Below, one piece after another: positions 50,499 through 62,793 of a DNA stretch of 64,000 bases. The stretch is taken from NCBI RefSeq assembly GCF_000219625.1, contig NC_018212.1, forward strand, positions 1,054,001 through 1,118,000, written 5' to 3'. The DNA is from Zymoseptoria tritici IPO323. Lineage: Eukaryota > Ascomycota > Dothideomycetes > Mycosphaerellales > Mycosphaerellaceae. A program made the position numbers and the translations under genes. Position 1 is the first letter of the stretch, and each line of letters opens with the position of its first letter. The notes under the pieces were generated by a model that worked only from the letters and a program-made list of their open reading frames with translations, did not search any database and was not told where the DNA came from.

Positions 50499-52389
50499 TC
50501 ATGCAGGCAACTTGAACCCGCCCTGTCGATTCGTGAAGAACCCCGTCGGATCATAATGCCTCTTCGCCGCTTGAAGTCGCCGCAAGTTGTCCGAACCATA
50601 ACTCGTGTAGACATCTTGGTCTGGGGCCGCATCGTTCATAAACATCGGGTTGTAGCTGAATGTTGATCAGTACGATTTTCCTCGCTCGTCAACGTGAACT
50701 GCAATGCTTACTTGACAAACGACAAATCTCCAGACTGATAATTCGTCGGCGGCACATTCCCGTACGTCTTCTTCTGCCACTGCAACAAGTTTTCCGACAA
50801 ATCTTTTGAGTACTGCGGACATCTCTCCTTGCACAACGGTCCACTCGCCCACAAGAACTGGTTTTCGATCCAGATGCGATCTCCATTCTTCGGGTCCAGT
50901 CCCAACGCATTCCCGCCCTGAGCCTGCGACGCTTCGGCGATACGCACAGAAACAGGTTGTGGCGTGAAGCCGACAAGCTGCACGTCAAGCGGTTGTTCCA
51001 GACCATCTGTCAGGACTCGCTTGTAGGTCCTGTTCCAGTAGACGTCGAGGTAGTCGACCATCATGTCCTCCGGGAGGTTTTGTACGGTGACTTCGCGGAA
51101 GGAGTTGCCGAAGCCGTTGAGGCTTGCGCCGCCGGCTTCTTGGGAGAGGTCGTAGTATGACTTTGTGCTGGTGTCCGACACGAGGGGCGTGATGGCGTCG
51201 AATTCGGCGAAGAGGGAGGAGGGTGGGGTAGGGCCGTCGTAGAAGAAGAAGACGATTGGGCCGGTGACGGCGTTGAGGAGGTTGAGGGGGAGGCCGAATC
51301 TGGAAGATTGTTAGCGAGGGCCGTGTTCATTGGGAAGTCAGGAAGACGTACTGGAAGACCGGGATGATGGCGGCTTTGGCGTCGGGGTAGGTTCTGATGA
51401 AGTTGGTGACGGCGCGGAAGAGCTCATGTCGCTTCTCGGAGCTGTAGGCTCGAATGCCGCCCCAGACTTGACCGTTGACACCTTCTGGGTGGGCTTGCAT
51501 CGTCATCTGGGTCACGATGGCGAACTGATTGCCACCGCCCCTTAGCGAGAAGAAAAGCTCTGGTTCGGAGGTTCTGTTGGCGTTGGTGATGGTTCCGTCT
51601 GCCAGAACGACCTCAAAGTTGTCGACGTTGTCGCACGCGAGGCCCTGACAGCAATAGCGATCAGCGTCGGTCCGACTGATGAGTATGACTGAGGACTCAC
51701 ATATTGTGCCGAATAGTACGACAAACCACCGCCGAGCACAAAGCCACCAACACCGATGTGACCTAGCCGGCCTCCGACAACGATTTGTTGAGTCTTGCCT
51801 GCCTCCTTGTAGACATCGCCCCACCGAGCGCCGGGTCCGACAAGAAAGTGGTTCCCATCCGCAGTCCGAGTCGTCGATGCGAGGTTCGGCTCGAACGAGA
51901 TTAGGACGCCTTGATCGACTGCTGAGAAGCCAGGAGCTGGGTTGTGACCTCCAGACTTCAGTCCAAACTTGACGGAAGGGTACTTGTTGAGCTGCTTGAC
52001 GGCATCGGAGACCTTCTCAGCGTTGTCCGGGAAGAAAGCACAGGCAGCTCGGTAGGCATAGGAGTTTTCATTGTTCCAATATCTGTTGGAGTTGTCAGCA
52101 CCAGTAGCATTCCCCTGGTCATGCGTCTCTTGACAGTGCGTACACGCTGTTGATTTCCTGTCGATAGTCGTCAGTCCGGCTCAAGCACGTCTCGTCATTC
52201 AAGCTCCTCAAGACTCACAGTGTATTGCGAGGCGTTCGCAACGGTCTTCAACGCCGACAGGCCTAGCGTGTCGTAGGCGAGAAAGTTTGGATATTTCTGG
52301 TAGAGATAATCGCAGATTTTGAGCGTGTCGGATGTTGGAACTGCTGCTGCGGAGGCCAGGAGGCCCGCCAGCAGTGCGAGGTATTGCAT
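50499..52389 (-). CDS. secreted FAD-linked oxidase (berberine-bridge-enzyme-like)
   Basis: A 534-residue protein in six exons: 52389-52219, 52157-52144 (a 14-base microexon), 52082-51701, 51644-51352, 51299-50712 and 50655-50499. The signal peptide MQYLALLAGLLASAAA predicts secretion. The FAD-binding PCMH fold shows KSGGHNPAPG, whose histidine binds FAD covalently in the family, and GLACDNV, whose cysteine usually makes the second FAD bond. A BBE domain closes the protein (YDPTGFFTNRQGGFKLPA). Such enzymes oxidise alcohols, sugars or alkaloid-like substrates with oxygen. The substrate is unknown. It is convergent with Prp28. Confidence 0.85.
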
Positions 52390-53068
52390 CTTGAACGATG
52401 CCACGTGCGATACCGTGGCGAGGAGGCTTGACCTTGACACGAGCAGACGTTACTGCTGATTGCGACAGTTCGAACGATGTATAAGAAGCGAAAGTGGCGG
52501 ATCATGAAAAACAGGGATTCCGCGGTTTGGAGGGCGACGAGTCATATATTCCTGTCGAGCGAGCTACCTTGTAGTGCTCGCGGTAGGAACGCCTGAGAGT
52601 CGGCAGTCTCCATACTTGCCTCTGCTCTCTCCTCGAAAATCGCCTCGGTTGTGTCTCCTGTATAGCGGTCGACTTCACTTCCAGACGAATCGGATCATGG
52701 TGCAGTGCTACAGACCGGCACTGGTCTGACCGAAGGCCACAAGCGACGTGCTAATGCCACACAAGGCTGGCAGCTAGCCAACAAACAAGCCTCGCTATAG
52801 GAGATCGTAGCTGAAAGAAGGTCTGTGGAGTGTAGATCACAAAGGTCGAGCAAAGTGTAACCCAACGTGCTCGTACCGAGTCCGAGGTCGATACGAGGCT
52901 ACGAGCTCGCTTCTCCGTCTTGGCAATGGTTCTTCCGCACCAAACCACGCGCCAGCAGGTTCAGCCGTCGTGGACATCGACATCCATCACCAAACACCGC
53001 GTGGAGTACGATCTCGAGGGTCCGTCGATACATAAACTCAATTTCGGACAACGACGATTGTCTCCAAC
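52390..53068. promoter_or_regulatory. divergent promoter region
   Basis: 679 bases between the FAD oxidase (-) and the BED-finger gene (+). No repeat or RNA gene is seen. It should carry both promoters. Confidence 0.4.
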
Positions 53069-54151
53069 ATGCCTCGCGGACGCGATGAGTGCTGGCATGA
53101 AGTCAACCGCAATCTCGACGAAGAGTCTGGTAAACGCCACCCTCGCGTTACTTGCAAACATTGCATGACCCATTGGACATCAAATGAGAAAGCAAGAGTG
53201 ATCGATCATCTGCAACGATGCACAGAATTGCCAGAAGTGCTATGGCGGACATATCAGCCTCATCGTCTGGACCCGACACTTCCCTCAGCGGCGGAGCTGC
53301 AACAACAACAGCGAGCTCGGACGAGAGGCATCGGATCGATGTCCTCGACTGAACAGGTAAAAATGACTCAAGAGAAACGACGTTGAAGTCCAAATGCCTG
53401 ATACATTGTCCAGGACATAGCAACTGCCGCTCTCGCCCAATGGCTCAACGCTGCCAATCTCCCTCCTCAAACCACCGAACATCCAGCTTTCCGATCTTTT
53501 GTCCGCACCCTGCGTCCAGCTTTTAAACCTCCTACCCGAGCTCAACTGACGCACGCCCTGGTCGATGCACCTTTGATGCTCATCGCATATCTCGCCGACC
53601 CATCTGAACGCCACCGCCGACCTGCAATTCTGGACAGCGGCGAGGAAATTCAATCCCGCTCCCTGCAAGCCTTCCTCCTGAAATACTGCGACGGCAACGC
53701 CCACCGCGCATCAACTCTCCTTGGTCTCCTTTCCCTACTTCGAGTAAAGCAAGGTCCCTTCATGAACAACATGATTTGGATCGCCGCTGAACAAATGTTG
53801 CCTATCCAGTGGTGGACGAACTTCTGGATCGAAGAGCAACGCGAGCTTGCTGAGCTGTGCATCATCGCGCTCGCAATCGCTCCACCGCCTGGTTCGAATG
53901 CCGGAGAAGGTGTGGAGAGAAATTGGAGTCCACATGGGTTTGTGCATACGCTGAAGCGGAATCAGCTTGGGCCGGAGGTGGTCAGCCGGTTAGTTGCGAT
54001 GTTCTGGGGACTGAGGATTAAGCATGGCTGGGTCGACGAGGCGAGTGGTACGGGAGGGTTGATTGATGGCGTTGCGGGCGGAGAGGTGGATGCGGAGTTT
54101 ACGGAGGATACGATGGACGGCGTTACGTCGTTCATGGGGATGCAAGGTTGA
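53069..54151 (+). CDS. hAT-transposase-derived BED-finger protein
   Basis: A 341-residue protein from exons 53069-53356 and 53414-54151 (57-base intron). The N-terminal BED-type finger has VTCKHCMTHW and an HLQRC-like HL...C ending (VIDHLQRCTELP). The C-terminal part matches the end of hAT transposases: PIQWWTNFWIEEQRELAELC, NWSPHGFVHTLKRNQLG (the dimerisation region) and LRIKHGW. Active hAT transposases are usually over 600 residues with a catalytic DDE core, and most of that core is missing here, yet the frame is open and spliced. No terminal inverted repeats were found nearby. Likely domesticated or a compact relic. Confidence 0.7.
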
Positions 54152-54344
54152 TGATAATTCGAGAACAGTGCTGCCAATGATGCGGCAATTGTGAGCAATA
54201 TCGCCTGTGGGTCTGTCGATTTGAGATGCTCGGGTATCTGGCTGCGGTCAGAGCTATCCGCGTTATCAGTGAAGATACCATATGGTGCATGTGATACCAA
54301 AGCATGGATAGGCGCACAATCGCCATCGTGAATACTTACTTACC

Positions 54345-56141
54345 TTATTGTGCCAGCTTCAGAGCTTCTTCTAACACCTTCGCCACGGCCACGGCCTTCT
54401 CTTCCCCAAACTTGCCTCCCACAATCTGCACATCGATGGGCATACCAGCGATCAGTTCCGGGTCATCTGCAAATCCTCTCGTCAGTCAAACTCCAACTTG
54501 CATCGATGTCTTCACTTACACTGCTTCCAATTAAACTCATCACTAACACCTCTCGTCTCATACTTCTTCCAATCGCTCAAATCCAACTTCTCCGGCTCAG
54601 CAACACCCATCGGCACAGTCAACGCCGCAAAGTCCAATAGATTCCAGAGAGCAGTGTACCCGCAGTACTGACTTGACTGCACCCACGTCTTCGGTCTGAA
54701 TCCAACATACGGCTGCACCGGACAAATTAGTGCGTCGAGATCATGCTCTTGCCAGAGAGCGAGGTAGGATTTCTGGTAGGTGCGTATGCGAGCGTGGTGC
54801 TCCTCGCCTTCGACGACGCTCATTTCGTCCTCGGGCTTACCGACGAGCATTCCCTCCACGAGCGGCTCGTTGCTTTTTTCGCACTGTAGACGACAACGGC
54901 GGCCGCCGTCGGCGAGGACACCGCGCTGCCAGAGGTCGTAGTAGCCGGATTTGTGGGTGGATGTGTCCCATTCGAAGACTGCAATGGAATCCAGTCAGCG
55001 ACGCAGTGAGCACACAACTCGTCGAGTGGTAAATTCAGTACCTTCATGACCAGCCACCTTTAAAGCCTCCACCGCTCTCTTAACAGCCGCTTCGATCGGC
55101 GGTTGACATCTCACAACACCGTCATCAACATAGAACCCGATCCGCAACTTCCTCTCCGGTAGAGCGGCCAGCTCTCTTCTCCACGGAACAGGAATCATGA
55201 CCGGGTCCCATCTCCACGGCTCAGCCGCCAACATCGCCTCCATCACCACCTCCAAACTCTCCAAATCCTGGGCAAGCGGGCCCGCTACCGCCGGCACGAT
55301 GTAACTCCTCATCCCGGATTTGTCCATCGGCACGCGGCCAACGGAGGGAGAGAGACCATAGAGGCCTTGTAGGTTGGCGGGGATTCGAACGCTGCCGCCT
55401 ATGTCTGTTCCGAAACCAATAAGAGAGCCGCGGCAGCCGATAAGGGCGCCTTCGCCACCTGATGAGCCGCCGGAGATTAGAGAGGTGTTGGAGGCGTTGA
55501 GGGATTGTTTGAAGACGTGGTTGTAGGAGTCGGACATCTGCCTCCATTAGATCGTGGCTGAGAGATATGTAAGGTAATGTGAAACGTACCATCAAAGACT
55601 GTGGTATGTTCGTCTTCACATACATCACCGCTCCCTGCTTCTCCAAGCATCTCACCAGCAAATCACTCTCTTGAGCTGGTTTGCCAATCTCACTCACCCA
55701 TCCGACCGTCGTATCCTGACCTTTGATGTTAAAATTGTCCTTCATCGATACAGGCAGTCCATGCAGAGGTCCGATCGGCTTGCCGTTATCTGCGAGGTAC
55801 TGATCCAATCCGCGAGCTGTTGTCAGAGCTTCGTCGAAGAACATCTCCGTACAGCATTTGATCAGTTGCTGGGCAATGGCCGCTCGTTTGCAGAATGCGG
55901 TTGTCACGGCTACGGCGGAGAGTTTGCCTGAAGCTAGATCTGAGAGGAGAGCACGAGCGGAGGTCGTTTCTGTGATGGCGAGTTCTTGAGGAGTGAGGAG
56001 GTTGGAGGTCTTGAGGTATTCGTATGTATTCTTTGGTTGTGGCTTGGGATCTGATAGGCGCCATTCTTGTGGAATGGAGTTGAGCTGAGCCTCTCGTTTC
56101 TGGGCTGCTTTGTGCTTCCATTCGGGGATCTGGGAGGCCAT
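54345..56141 (-). CDS. amidase (acetamidase-like, amidase signature family)
   Basis: Multi-exon gene of about 540 residues starting at 56141 (MASQIPEWKHKAAQ) and ending LEEALKLAQ at 54345. It hydrolyses amides to acid and ammonia. The Ser-Ser-Lys triad is visible: the lysine in PVSMKDNFN and the serines in SGGSSGGEGAL with GFGTDIGGSVRIP following. Introns fall near 55595-55538, 55034-54981 and 54528-54476, all GT-AG by eye. No signal peptide, so probably cytosolic. It resembles fungal AmdS-type enzymes, which allow growth on amides as a nitrogen source. The substrate is not known. Confidence 0.85.
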
Positions 56142-56494
56142 ATCGTGGTATTTCGCCGTGGTGACGAGTTCAATAGAGAGCGAAGGAGCGAGTGTATGTT
56201 ATCGAGAGACTTATCTCCATCTCTTGGCCGCCATCGGCCGGCAAAAGATGAGCCGAAGGAGTAGACACAGATGAGGTCGATTCGGAAGGAGTCGGGCCGA
56301 TCATCCGACGACCAAAAGACTTTCGACGACACGACATCGACCTCACTCCATCGAAATAGGACTGCATTCATCGCCAGTCGACGGGGAGCCATCTGTTGAG
56401 GCAGATTCTAGGGAGAAAGAGGCAAAAACCTTGCATCTTGACGCCCGGCGTGGTCTTTGCGAACATCCCGCGAGTGAGCCCTGCCTGAAGAAAT
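56142..56494. promoter_or_regulatory. divergent promoter region of amidase and P450
   Basis: 353 bases between the amidase start and the P450 start on opposite strands. No specific site can be named. Confidence 0.4.
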
Positions 56495-58197
56495 GTGGTC
56501 AGCAAGGAGAAGATCATGGTCAGCAGCCCTGGCATGGCGTCTCTGCTCAACGCCATTGCCTTGGTCACCGTGAAAGCGATTGTCTCTGTTCTGGTCCTGA
56601 TCATCGGCATCATCATCTATCGACTATACTTCCACTCTCTTTCCAACATTCCCGGACCACGACTCGCAGGAATCAGCAATTTCTGGCACGCCTATCATGC
56701 TCGCAATGGTCGAATGCTGGAGATTGGGACGAACTTGCACAGGCAGTATGGCCGTATGGTGAGAATGGGCCCAAACGAGGTGTGGTTCGACAGCAAAGAG
56801 GCTTTCTTGAAGATCTACAGCAAGTCTTGATTCCTGAGCGACAAATGGACTGCAACGCTGACAGCGGTGGCAGGTGCCACTCAAGGATATCCCAAGTCCA
56901 GCTTCTATGGTATGCCATCTTCTTTGCTGGAAACTGAACATGACTGGTCATCTGACAGCAAGCAGTCGCTTTAGCCCTGAATCGGCCGTCTGTAACTCCA
57001 TGTCTTGGACTTTCGTTCCCGGACACACTTGACCTACTTGGCGAGTTCGATCTTGACCGCTACCGTCTTCAACGTCGGCTTATTGGGCCTCTGTACCAGA
57101 CACGAAGTCTTCTCAAGCACGAGAAGTCCATTAATGAAGTTCTGCTCCATGCTGTCGCTCGCCTGAAGGGTCTCAACGGCGCACCAGTCGACCTCAAAGA
57201 ATGGATGCACATCATTACAGTCGAATGCCTGACCGCTGTCGTTCTCTCGTGGTCCCCAGGATACCTCAAAGCTGGCACAGACCATGGCGTTGGACCGCAC
57301 GCGTACCTGGGTTGGAGACGGAAGAGTGTTTTTGGTCTGTTTCCTTGGGCTGAAGTGATGGATGCGTACTCACGGACGCTGGGAAGGACTTTCGCCAAAG
57401 GATGGCGTCTCACGTACCAACCTCCGGCGCACTACAAAGCTCTCTTTCCACTTCTCGGCACGAAAGTATCGAAGAGGATCAATGCTGCTCTGCGCCCAAT
57501 ACCGCCAAAGGATGGTCGGAATGACCTCACAGCCGAACTGATCCAGTTGCACAAGGACAAGCCCGAATTCTCCAAGGACTACCTCAAACGCATGGTCATG
57601 ACCAACTTTGGTGCAGGCCACGAGACCACGACTTCAACCCTCATCTCAGTCTTGACCATGCTCGGCCTGCACGCAGAAGCTCAAGGGCGAGTCGCTGCCG
57701 AAATTTCCAACACACCAAGGGAGTCGCAGTCAGTCTCATATGCCGAAGCAACAGATCTCACCTACACCCAAGCAGCCATCAAAGAGTCTCAACGTCTCCA
57801 CCCAGTGATCGGAATGAGTCTCTCCCGCCGTGTGCCACCTGCAGGGCTCCAGGTCCATGGCCAGTACTTTCCTCCTGGCACAACCGTCGGCTGCAACCCA
57901 ATCTCTCTACACCGTAACCCAGAAATCTTCGGCCCCGATGCGGAACTCTTCAATCCTGAACGCTGGTTGCATTCAAGCAGGGTCCAGGATATGGAGAGAT
58001 GCAACCTACTCTGGGGCGCAGGTCAGAGGACATGCCCTGGTCAGGCTCTGGCGAAGCTGATCGTGTTCAAGGTTGTGGCTACGTTGGTGCGCCATTTCAA
58101 GGTTGAAGTCGAGGTCCCGCCGGAGGAGGAAATGAAGATTTATTTCATGGCGATGTTGACTGGTGTCAAAGTGTGCTTTCTGGAGAGGGAGCAGTGA
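56495..58197 (+). pseudogene. cytochrome P450 with one in-frame TGA
   Basis: The N-terminal anchor (AIVSVLVLIIGIIIYRLYF), the proline hinge SNIPGPRLAG and nearby sequence run in frame until TGA at 56828-56830. The same frame then continues with P450-like FLSDKWTATL. After an intron near 56914-56970 the rest is intact: YRLQRRLIGPLY, the I-helix GAGHETTTS, ExxR as KESQR, and the heme loop WGAGQRTCPG with its cysteine. The start may be 56495, 56516 or 56537. A one-base substitution explains the stop. Readthrough, a sequencing error or a real null allele are the options. A protein from an internal start (57205 onward) would lack the N-terminal fold. The family looks like fungal secondary-metabolism or detoxification P450s. 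Confidence 0.75.
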
Positions 58198-59039
58198 AGA
58201 AGACTTCAAGGATTGCAGACACTGTTGAGATCTGCTATGGCTGAGTAGGACGGTTCAGGTGTAGGAGGCTCGGGTCGACATCAAGCGTGCGATCGCTCAC
58301 ACGTCGCCTACTCGCCACTTACGATCTTGTACGTGCTGGCATCGGCGCATGGATTTGCAAGAGTTGCAGCTCAAACGACAGCGTCATTCGAGAGCTAGCT
58401 CATGCATGAAGGAATCCGCAAGACTGCAAAGCGACCCGCAACGTTTCCCGCATTATCTTTGACCCTAATCGTCGTGCGATCTACACTGCAGGCGTCTGGA
58501 CAAAGACTTCTCGCCAAATTTCCGCAAAACCCGAGGATCATGGCCGACAGCTTTCGTGCCCCCGGCGTACATGGCTTAGGTTGAGCTGACAAGAGCATCT
58601 CGGCGTGGTGTTACATTCTCTGTCGTGAGGAGAAGGAGGGATATGTTACACATTGCAAAGAAGTCTTGAGCTAGCCTCCTCTTTATTACTCTCATGGTTG
58701 ACCTCGTCGCCATTGTCGCTCTCGCCTCTCGCCGCCCGATGTTGTGATACTCCAGCGCTGCCGCGCGGTTGGGTTTCGTCGTGAGCTGGTCTCGCGAGCC
58801 TTCAATCTGAAGGGTGGTGGCGAGGTCAGTGAAGATAGGAGGTCGTGTTCGAGGAGACTATTGTGGTGTCTGAAAAGGCCAATGATGCTGTTGATGTGGT
58901 GATGATGGCGACTACCTTTGCGTATCAGAAGTCGTCGTGCGAGGGAAAGATTTTGTCATGATGTTGTCGTTCAATGTGCGTGAAAAGTTCGAGAGTATAC
59001 ACAAAAGATGAACTCGAGGCCGTTGCCGGCTAAGCACCT
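58198..59039. other. intergenic, no gene recognised
   Basis: 842 bases between the convergent P450 and ligase genes. Only short ORFs; no repeats are seen. Confidence 0.4.
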
Positions 59040-61043
59040 TCACAGCTTAGCTTTTGGCTTACCCTCCTCCTTCAGCTTCTCCTTCAACACCCTCCTCAAG
59101 ATCTTGCCGCTTACGCTCTTCGGGATCTCGCCCACAAAGCGAACGCCACCTCGTAGTCTCTTGTGGTTTGCGACCTTCTTTGCCAGCCACTCGGTGATCT
59201 CTTGCTCTGTCTTCTTTCCTTCTTCGACGCCCTTCTTCAACACCACAAATGCCATCGGCACCTCTGTGGCCAGGTCTTCGCGGTGGACACCCAAGACGGC
59301 CACGTCGTCGATGGAGGGGTGAGAGGTCAGGTAGCCTTCGAGTTCTGCTGGTGGAACCTGGAATCCCTCTGCATACGGAAGTCAGTAACGCTCTGAATAG
59401 AAAGGGTTCAAGGCGGGTCGAAAGCCCGAGCAAGTGGAGATACTGTCTCGCACAACGCTACAGGCCATGTACCCTTCGGGAGACGAACTGTACTTGATGA
59501 GTTCTTTGACTCTGTCGGTAATAAAGAAGTTTCCGTCCTCGTCTTGGTACCCAACGTCTCCGGTCTTGAAATAGTTGTCAGAGGTGAGGGCGTTGGCTGT
59601 GCCAGCGGGGTTGTTGAGGTAGCCCTGATAGAGCATCAGTGTCAGTCAGGAGGTCGCGAGAATGAGGGACCATGCATACCTTGAAGATGTTGGGTCCCGA
59701 AAGCCATAGTTCCCCGACTTCGCCTCTGGGTAGCTCCTTTTCGTCTTCGGACATGTACTTTGCGGTCATGTTGGGCATGAGGAAGCCGACGCTACCAATG
59801 GTGGATTTCCTGGACCGGAGTGTCAGCATGTGCAAGCCGATCCCGGACATACACCAACTCACCAAGTATCAATTGTCTGCATATGCGTCGTCGGACTCGT
59901 CTCACTCAACCCATATCCCTGCTTGATCGGGACCTTTGTTCGATCGTACGCCGCCAGCGTCAACTCTTTGGTCAATGGCGCTGCACCGGAGTTGAGCATC
60001 TTCAAGGAAGACAGATTGTACTTGTCCACGATCGGAGACTTGGCCAGTAACAACACAACCGGAGGAACAACGTAGCCCATCGTGATGCGATGTTCTTGCA
60101 CAGCTTTGCACCAGCTCTCGAAGTCGAACTTGGCCATAACGACGCATTTGAACCCACGGAAGAGGGCATGGTGGATGATCACGGTCAAGCCGTAGATGTG
60201 GAAGAAGGGGAGGAAGCCGAGAATCGAGTCGCCGTCGGGATTGTCCTTGGTGGGTTTATTGCTGAGGAATTCTTCTCCGGCTGTGACTTGGAGCGTGTTG
60301 GCGATGATGTTTCTGTGGGAGAGCATCACACCCTTGGGGAGACCTGAAGTGTCGCATCAGCAATGTTCGAGTGACTTTGTCCATACCACCACTCACCCGT
60401 TGTGCCCGAGCTGTACACCAAGAATGCCAGATCTTTGTCTCCATCAATCTTGGTCCGTCGATATCTCGACGCTCCAGAGATATTGCGAATAGAGGTGAAA
60501 TGCTTGACCCTTCCTTCTTTGTCCCTCTCATCACCTATGAGGGCAATGAATTCTCTTGAGATGCCCACTTTCTCCGCCGCCTTCAAAGCCATCTCCAGCA
60601 TTGGCAATTGCGTCAACAGCGCCCTGGCACCACTATCTTTCAGCTGGAAGGCCAACTCGTCGACCGTGTATCCCGGATTGACTGGCGACACAATGCCGCC
60701 AGCCCAGTGGGTACCCCATGTCACGGCTGGCGTGTCAATGCAGTTTGGAGTATATAGAGCGAGCACATCGCCTTTCTGCCAATCCCATGTAGCTTTGAGG
60801 CCTTTGCCGAACTCGACAGCGGCGGACTTGACTTGCTCGTAGGTATAGCTGCGGGCGGTGGCCGCGTCGACGTAGATCTTCTTGTCGGTTGGGAAGTCGA
60901 GGTCCTTGCGTTCGAAGAGGAAGTCGTAAAGGCCACCGCTGGGAATGTTGAGTGGAGGGACTGCGGGGGGAGGTGGGGTGTTAGTGAGGTGTGAATGAGG
61001 AAGATCTCGAGGAATGTTGCGTACACTGCGATTCGGTAGGCAT
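59040..61043 (-). CDS. 4-coumarate-CoA-ligase-like acyl-CoA synthetase, peroxisomal
   Basis: Starts at 61043 with a 19-base first exon (MPTESQ), then an intron 60961-61024 and further exons to a stop at 59040. It adenylates a carboxylic acid and forms a CoA thioester. The AMP-binding motif YSSGTTGLPKG is split by an intron near 60400-60340. Other marks are [30 protein letters not shown] and the C-terminal catalytic lysine region [11 protein letters not shown]. The protein ends KPKAKL, a PTS1 signal of the AKL type, so it should enter peroxisomes. This fungal group activates aromatic or medium-chain fatty acids for beta-oxidation or secondary metabolism. The exact substrate is unknown. Confidence 0.85.
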
Positions 61044-61806
61044 GCTGGCGACGATTTGCGGGAGATTTCTGCAGGGGAGCACTGCAGGGAATCCTTATAC
61101 GAGGGGGAAGGTTGAAGTAACAAGCAAGACGCGATCACATGGATTCTGAATGCGAGAGCAACGATGTCGTCGGCTCAAAACACCGAGGCACACGATCGAT
61201 TGACCTGACTAAGCTGCACCCTTTCATTTCTGGAGGACTTCTTCCAGCCACTACTCGCCATCGGTCCATCTCGACATCGGCGTGAAAGGAGTGGAGGCCA
61301 GCATCCTCGATGTCTTGACGTTGCCGCCGGTGAGAAGAGGCGCTCCCTCTCGGCGACTACCGCGACCTCGCCCGGTACAGGTCATCGTCGACCCCCTTCG
61401 GAATCACAGCCGGCTTACCGGACTCCTCGAGACACTCTGCAGGGAGCATGCTGCTCTACTCCAGGAGCGTTGCTTGGCCCGAATAGCGTCGCTGTCTAGA
61501 ACTGGTACCTGAGGCGATCGTCGTGTTAGTCGTGTTCGTCCGTCGTGAAGCCGCTGTTGAATCCCACTTCGAGTTTCCACGATTCAAGGGAATCCAGTGA
61601 TCTGGCAAGAGGTGTACCTTAGGGAGAATGATTTGGCTCTATGGTAGACTGTAGGGAGTCCAAGGCATTTCGATAGAAGCCGCCATCGAAGCTCTCAATA
61701 CGCGCTAGCCGCGACTATCGTATCGAATAACGTAAAGCTTCCTCATATCACTCTACTACCCAAGTCCTATGCACCCATCTCATCAACAACGACCACCACC
61801 GCCGCG
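61044..61806. promoter_or_regulatory. divergent promoter region
   Basis: 763 bases between the ligase (-) and ATP11 (+). A 76-codon ORF (61282-61512) has no motif. No repeats are seen. Confidence 0.4.
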
Positions 61807-62793
61807 ATGAACCCCTCCGGCCTCCTCTTCCGCCGCACTGCTCCTCGCGTGCAGACTCCCCTTCGCCAAAAACGATGGGCACAAGTCTCCGACGTCCGCT
61901 TCTACGCCATCAAACCCGATCCAACCGAACGATACCGGGAAGCTCTCGAACGCAAAGCCCGGGAGAAGGGCCTGAAAGACGCCAATGAACTCCGCGAAGC
62001 GTACGCGGATCGCATCAAGCGACTGCGGAAAGAGTCGATGGTGCCGGGATTGAACACAGCGATAGAAGAGGAGGGCAGCAGCACACCATCAAATCCACAA
62101 CCACATCGACCGCCACCACAACCTCGAGACGCCGCTTCGAGTATACCCTACCAGCCACCACCTCCTCCCCAACCACAAGCGACACCATCATCGAAACCTC
62201 AAAGCTCCTCCTCGAAGTCCTCCTCCGCTCCACCAGTCCGTACCCTCTCCTCCTTCATCGACGTCGAGAAATCCTCCTCTCTCCCTCAAAAAGAGCTAGA
62301 AACAATATGGCGCCTACGACACGTCCGCGACCCGCAATCCCTCGCCGCTGTTCTTCCCTCATCGACGTACAATCGCATTGCCACCACCGCGAAACAGCAT
62401 CCCCAATTCGTGCTCCCCATACCCCACCCCGATCGCGGAGCAGAAATCCACTTCCTTCAATGGACTTTCCCATCCCCGACGACAGCAACGGTACTGTTCA
62501 CGCACTTGGCGGAGTTCAAGTTGAGAGGAGAGTTCGCGCAACCGCATACGACTGTGACGTATCATGTTGATTTCGCGGAGGAGAAGGGATTGGTTTTGAT
62601 GGAAGGACGGGTGCAGGAGGGGAAGGGAGTGAGTGTGGAGGAAGGGAGATTTTTGGTAATGGGGTTGCAGAAATTCTATGGGTGGGAAGGGAAAGGCGAG
62701 GGCAAGAGGAGGAGGTTGATGGAGCAGTTCAGTGGAGGAGACGAGGGGTTTAGAGTGGAGGAATTATTGGAGGAGACGGAGAAGGTGCCGTGA
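61807..62793 (+). CDS. ATP11: ATP11 family F1-ATPase assembly chaperone
   Basis: A single-exon gene of 328 residues. Atp11 binds free beta subunits of the mitochondrial F1-ATPase during assembly in the matrix. The N-terminus is a basic, hydroxylated mitochondrial presequence (MNPSGLLFRRTAPRVQ). A proline-rich linker covers about residues 95-140. The conserved domain (about 140-320) includes SSFIDVEKSSSL, IWRLRHV, PHPDRGAEIHFLQW, FTHLAEFKLRGEFAQP and GLVLMEGRV. The linker is longer than in yeast but usual in filamentous fungi. Confidence 0.9.
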   Translation: MNPSGLLFRRTAPRVQTPLRQKRWAQVSDVRFYAIKPDPTERYREALERKAREKGLKDANELREAYADRIKRLRKESMVPGLNTAIEEEGSSTPSNPQPHRPPPQPRDAASSIPYQPPPPPQPQATPSSKPQSSSSKSSSAPPVRTLSSFIDVEKSSSLPQKELETIWRLRHVRDPQSLAAVLPSSTYNRIATTAKQHPQFVLPIPHPDRGAEIHFLQWTFPSPTTATVLFTHLAEFKLRGEFAQPHTTVTYHVDFAEEKGLVLMEGRVQEGKGVSVEEGRFLVMGLQKFYGWEGKGEGKRRRLMEQFSGGDEGFRVEELLEETEKVP

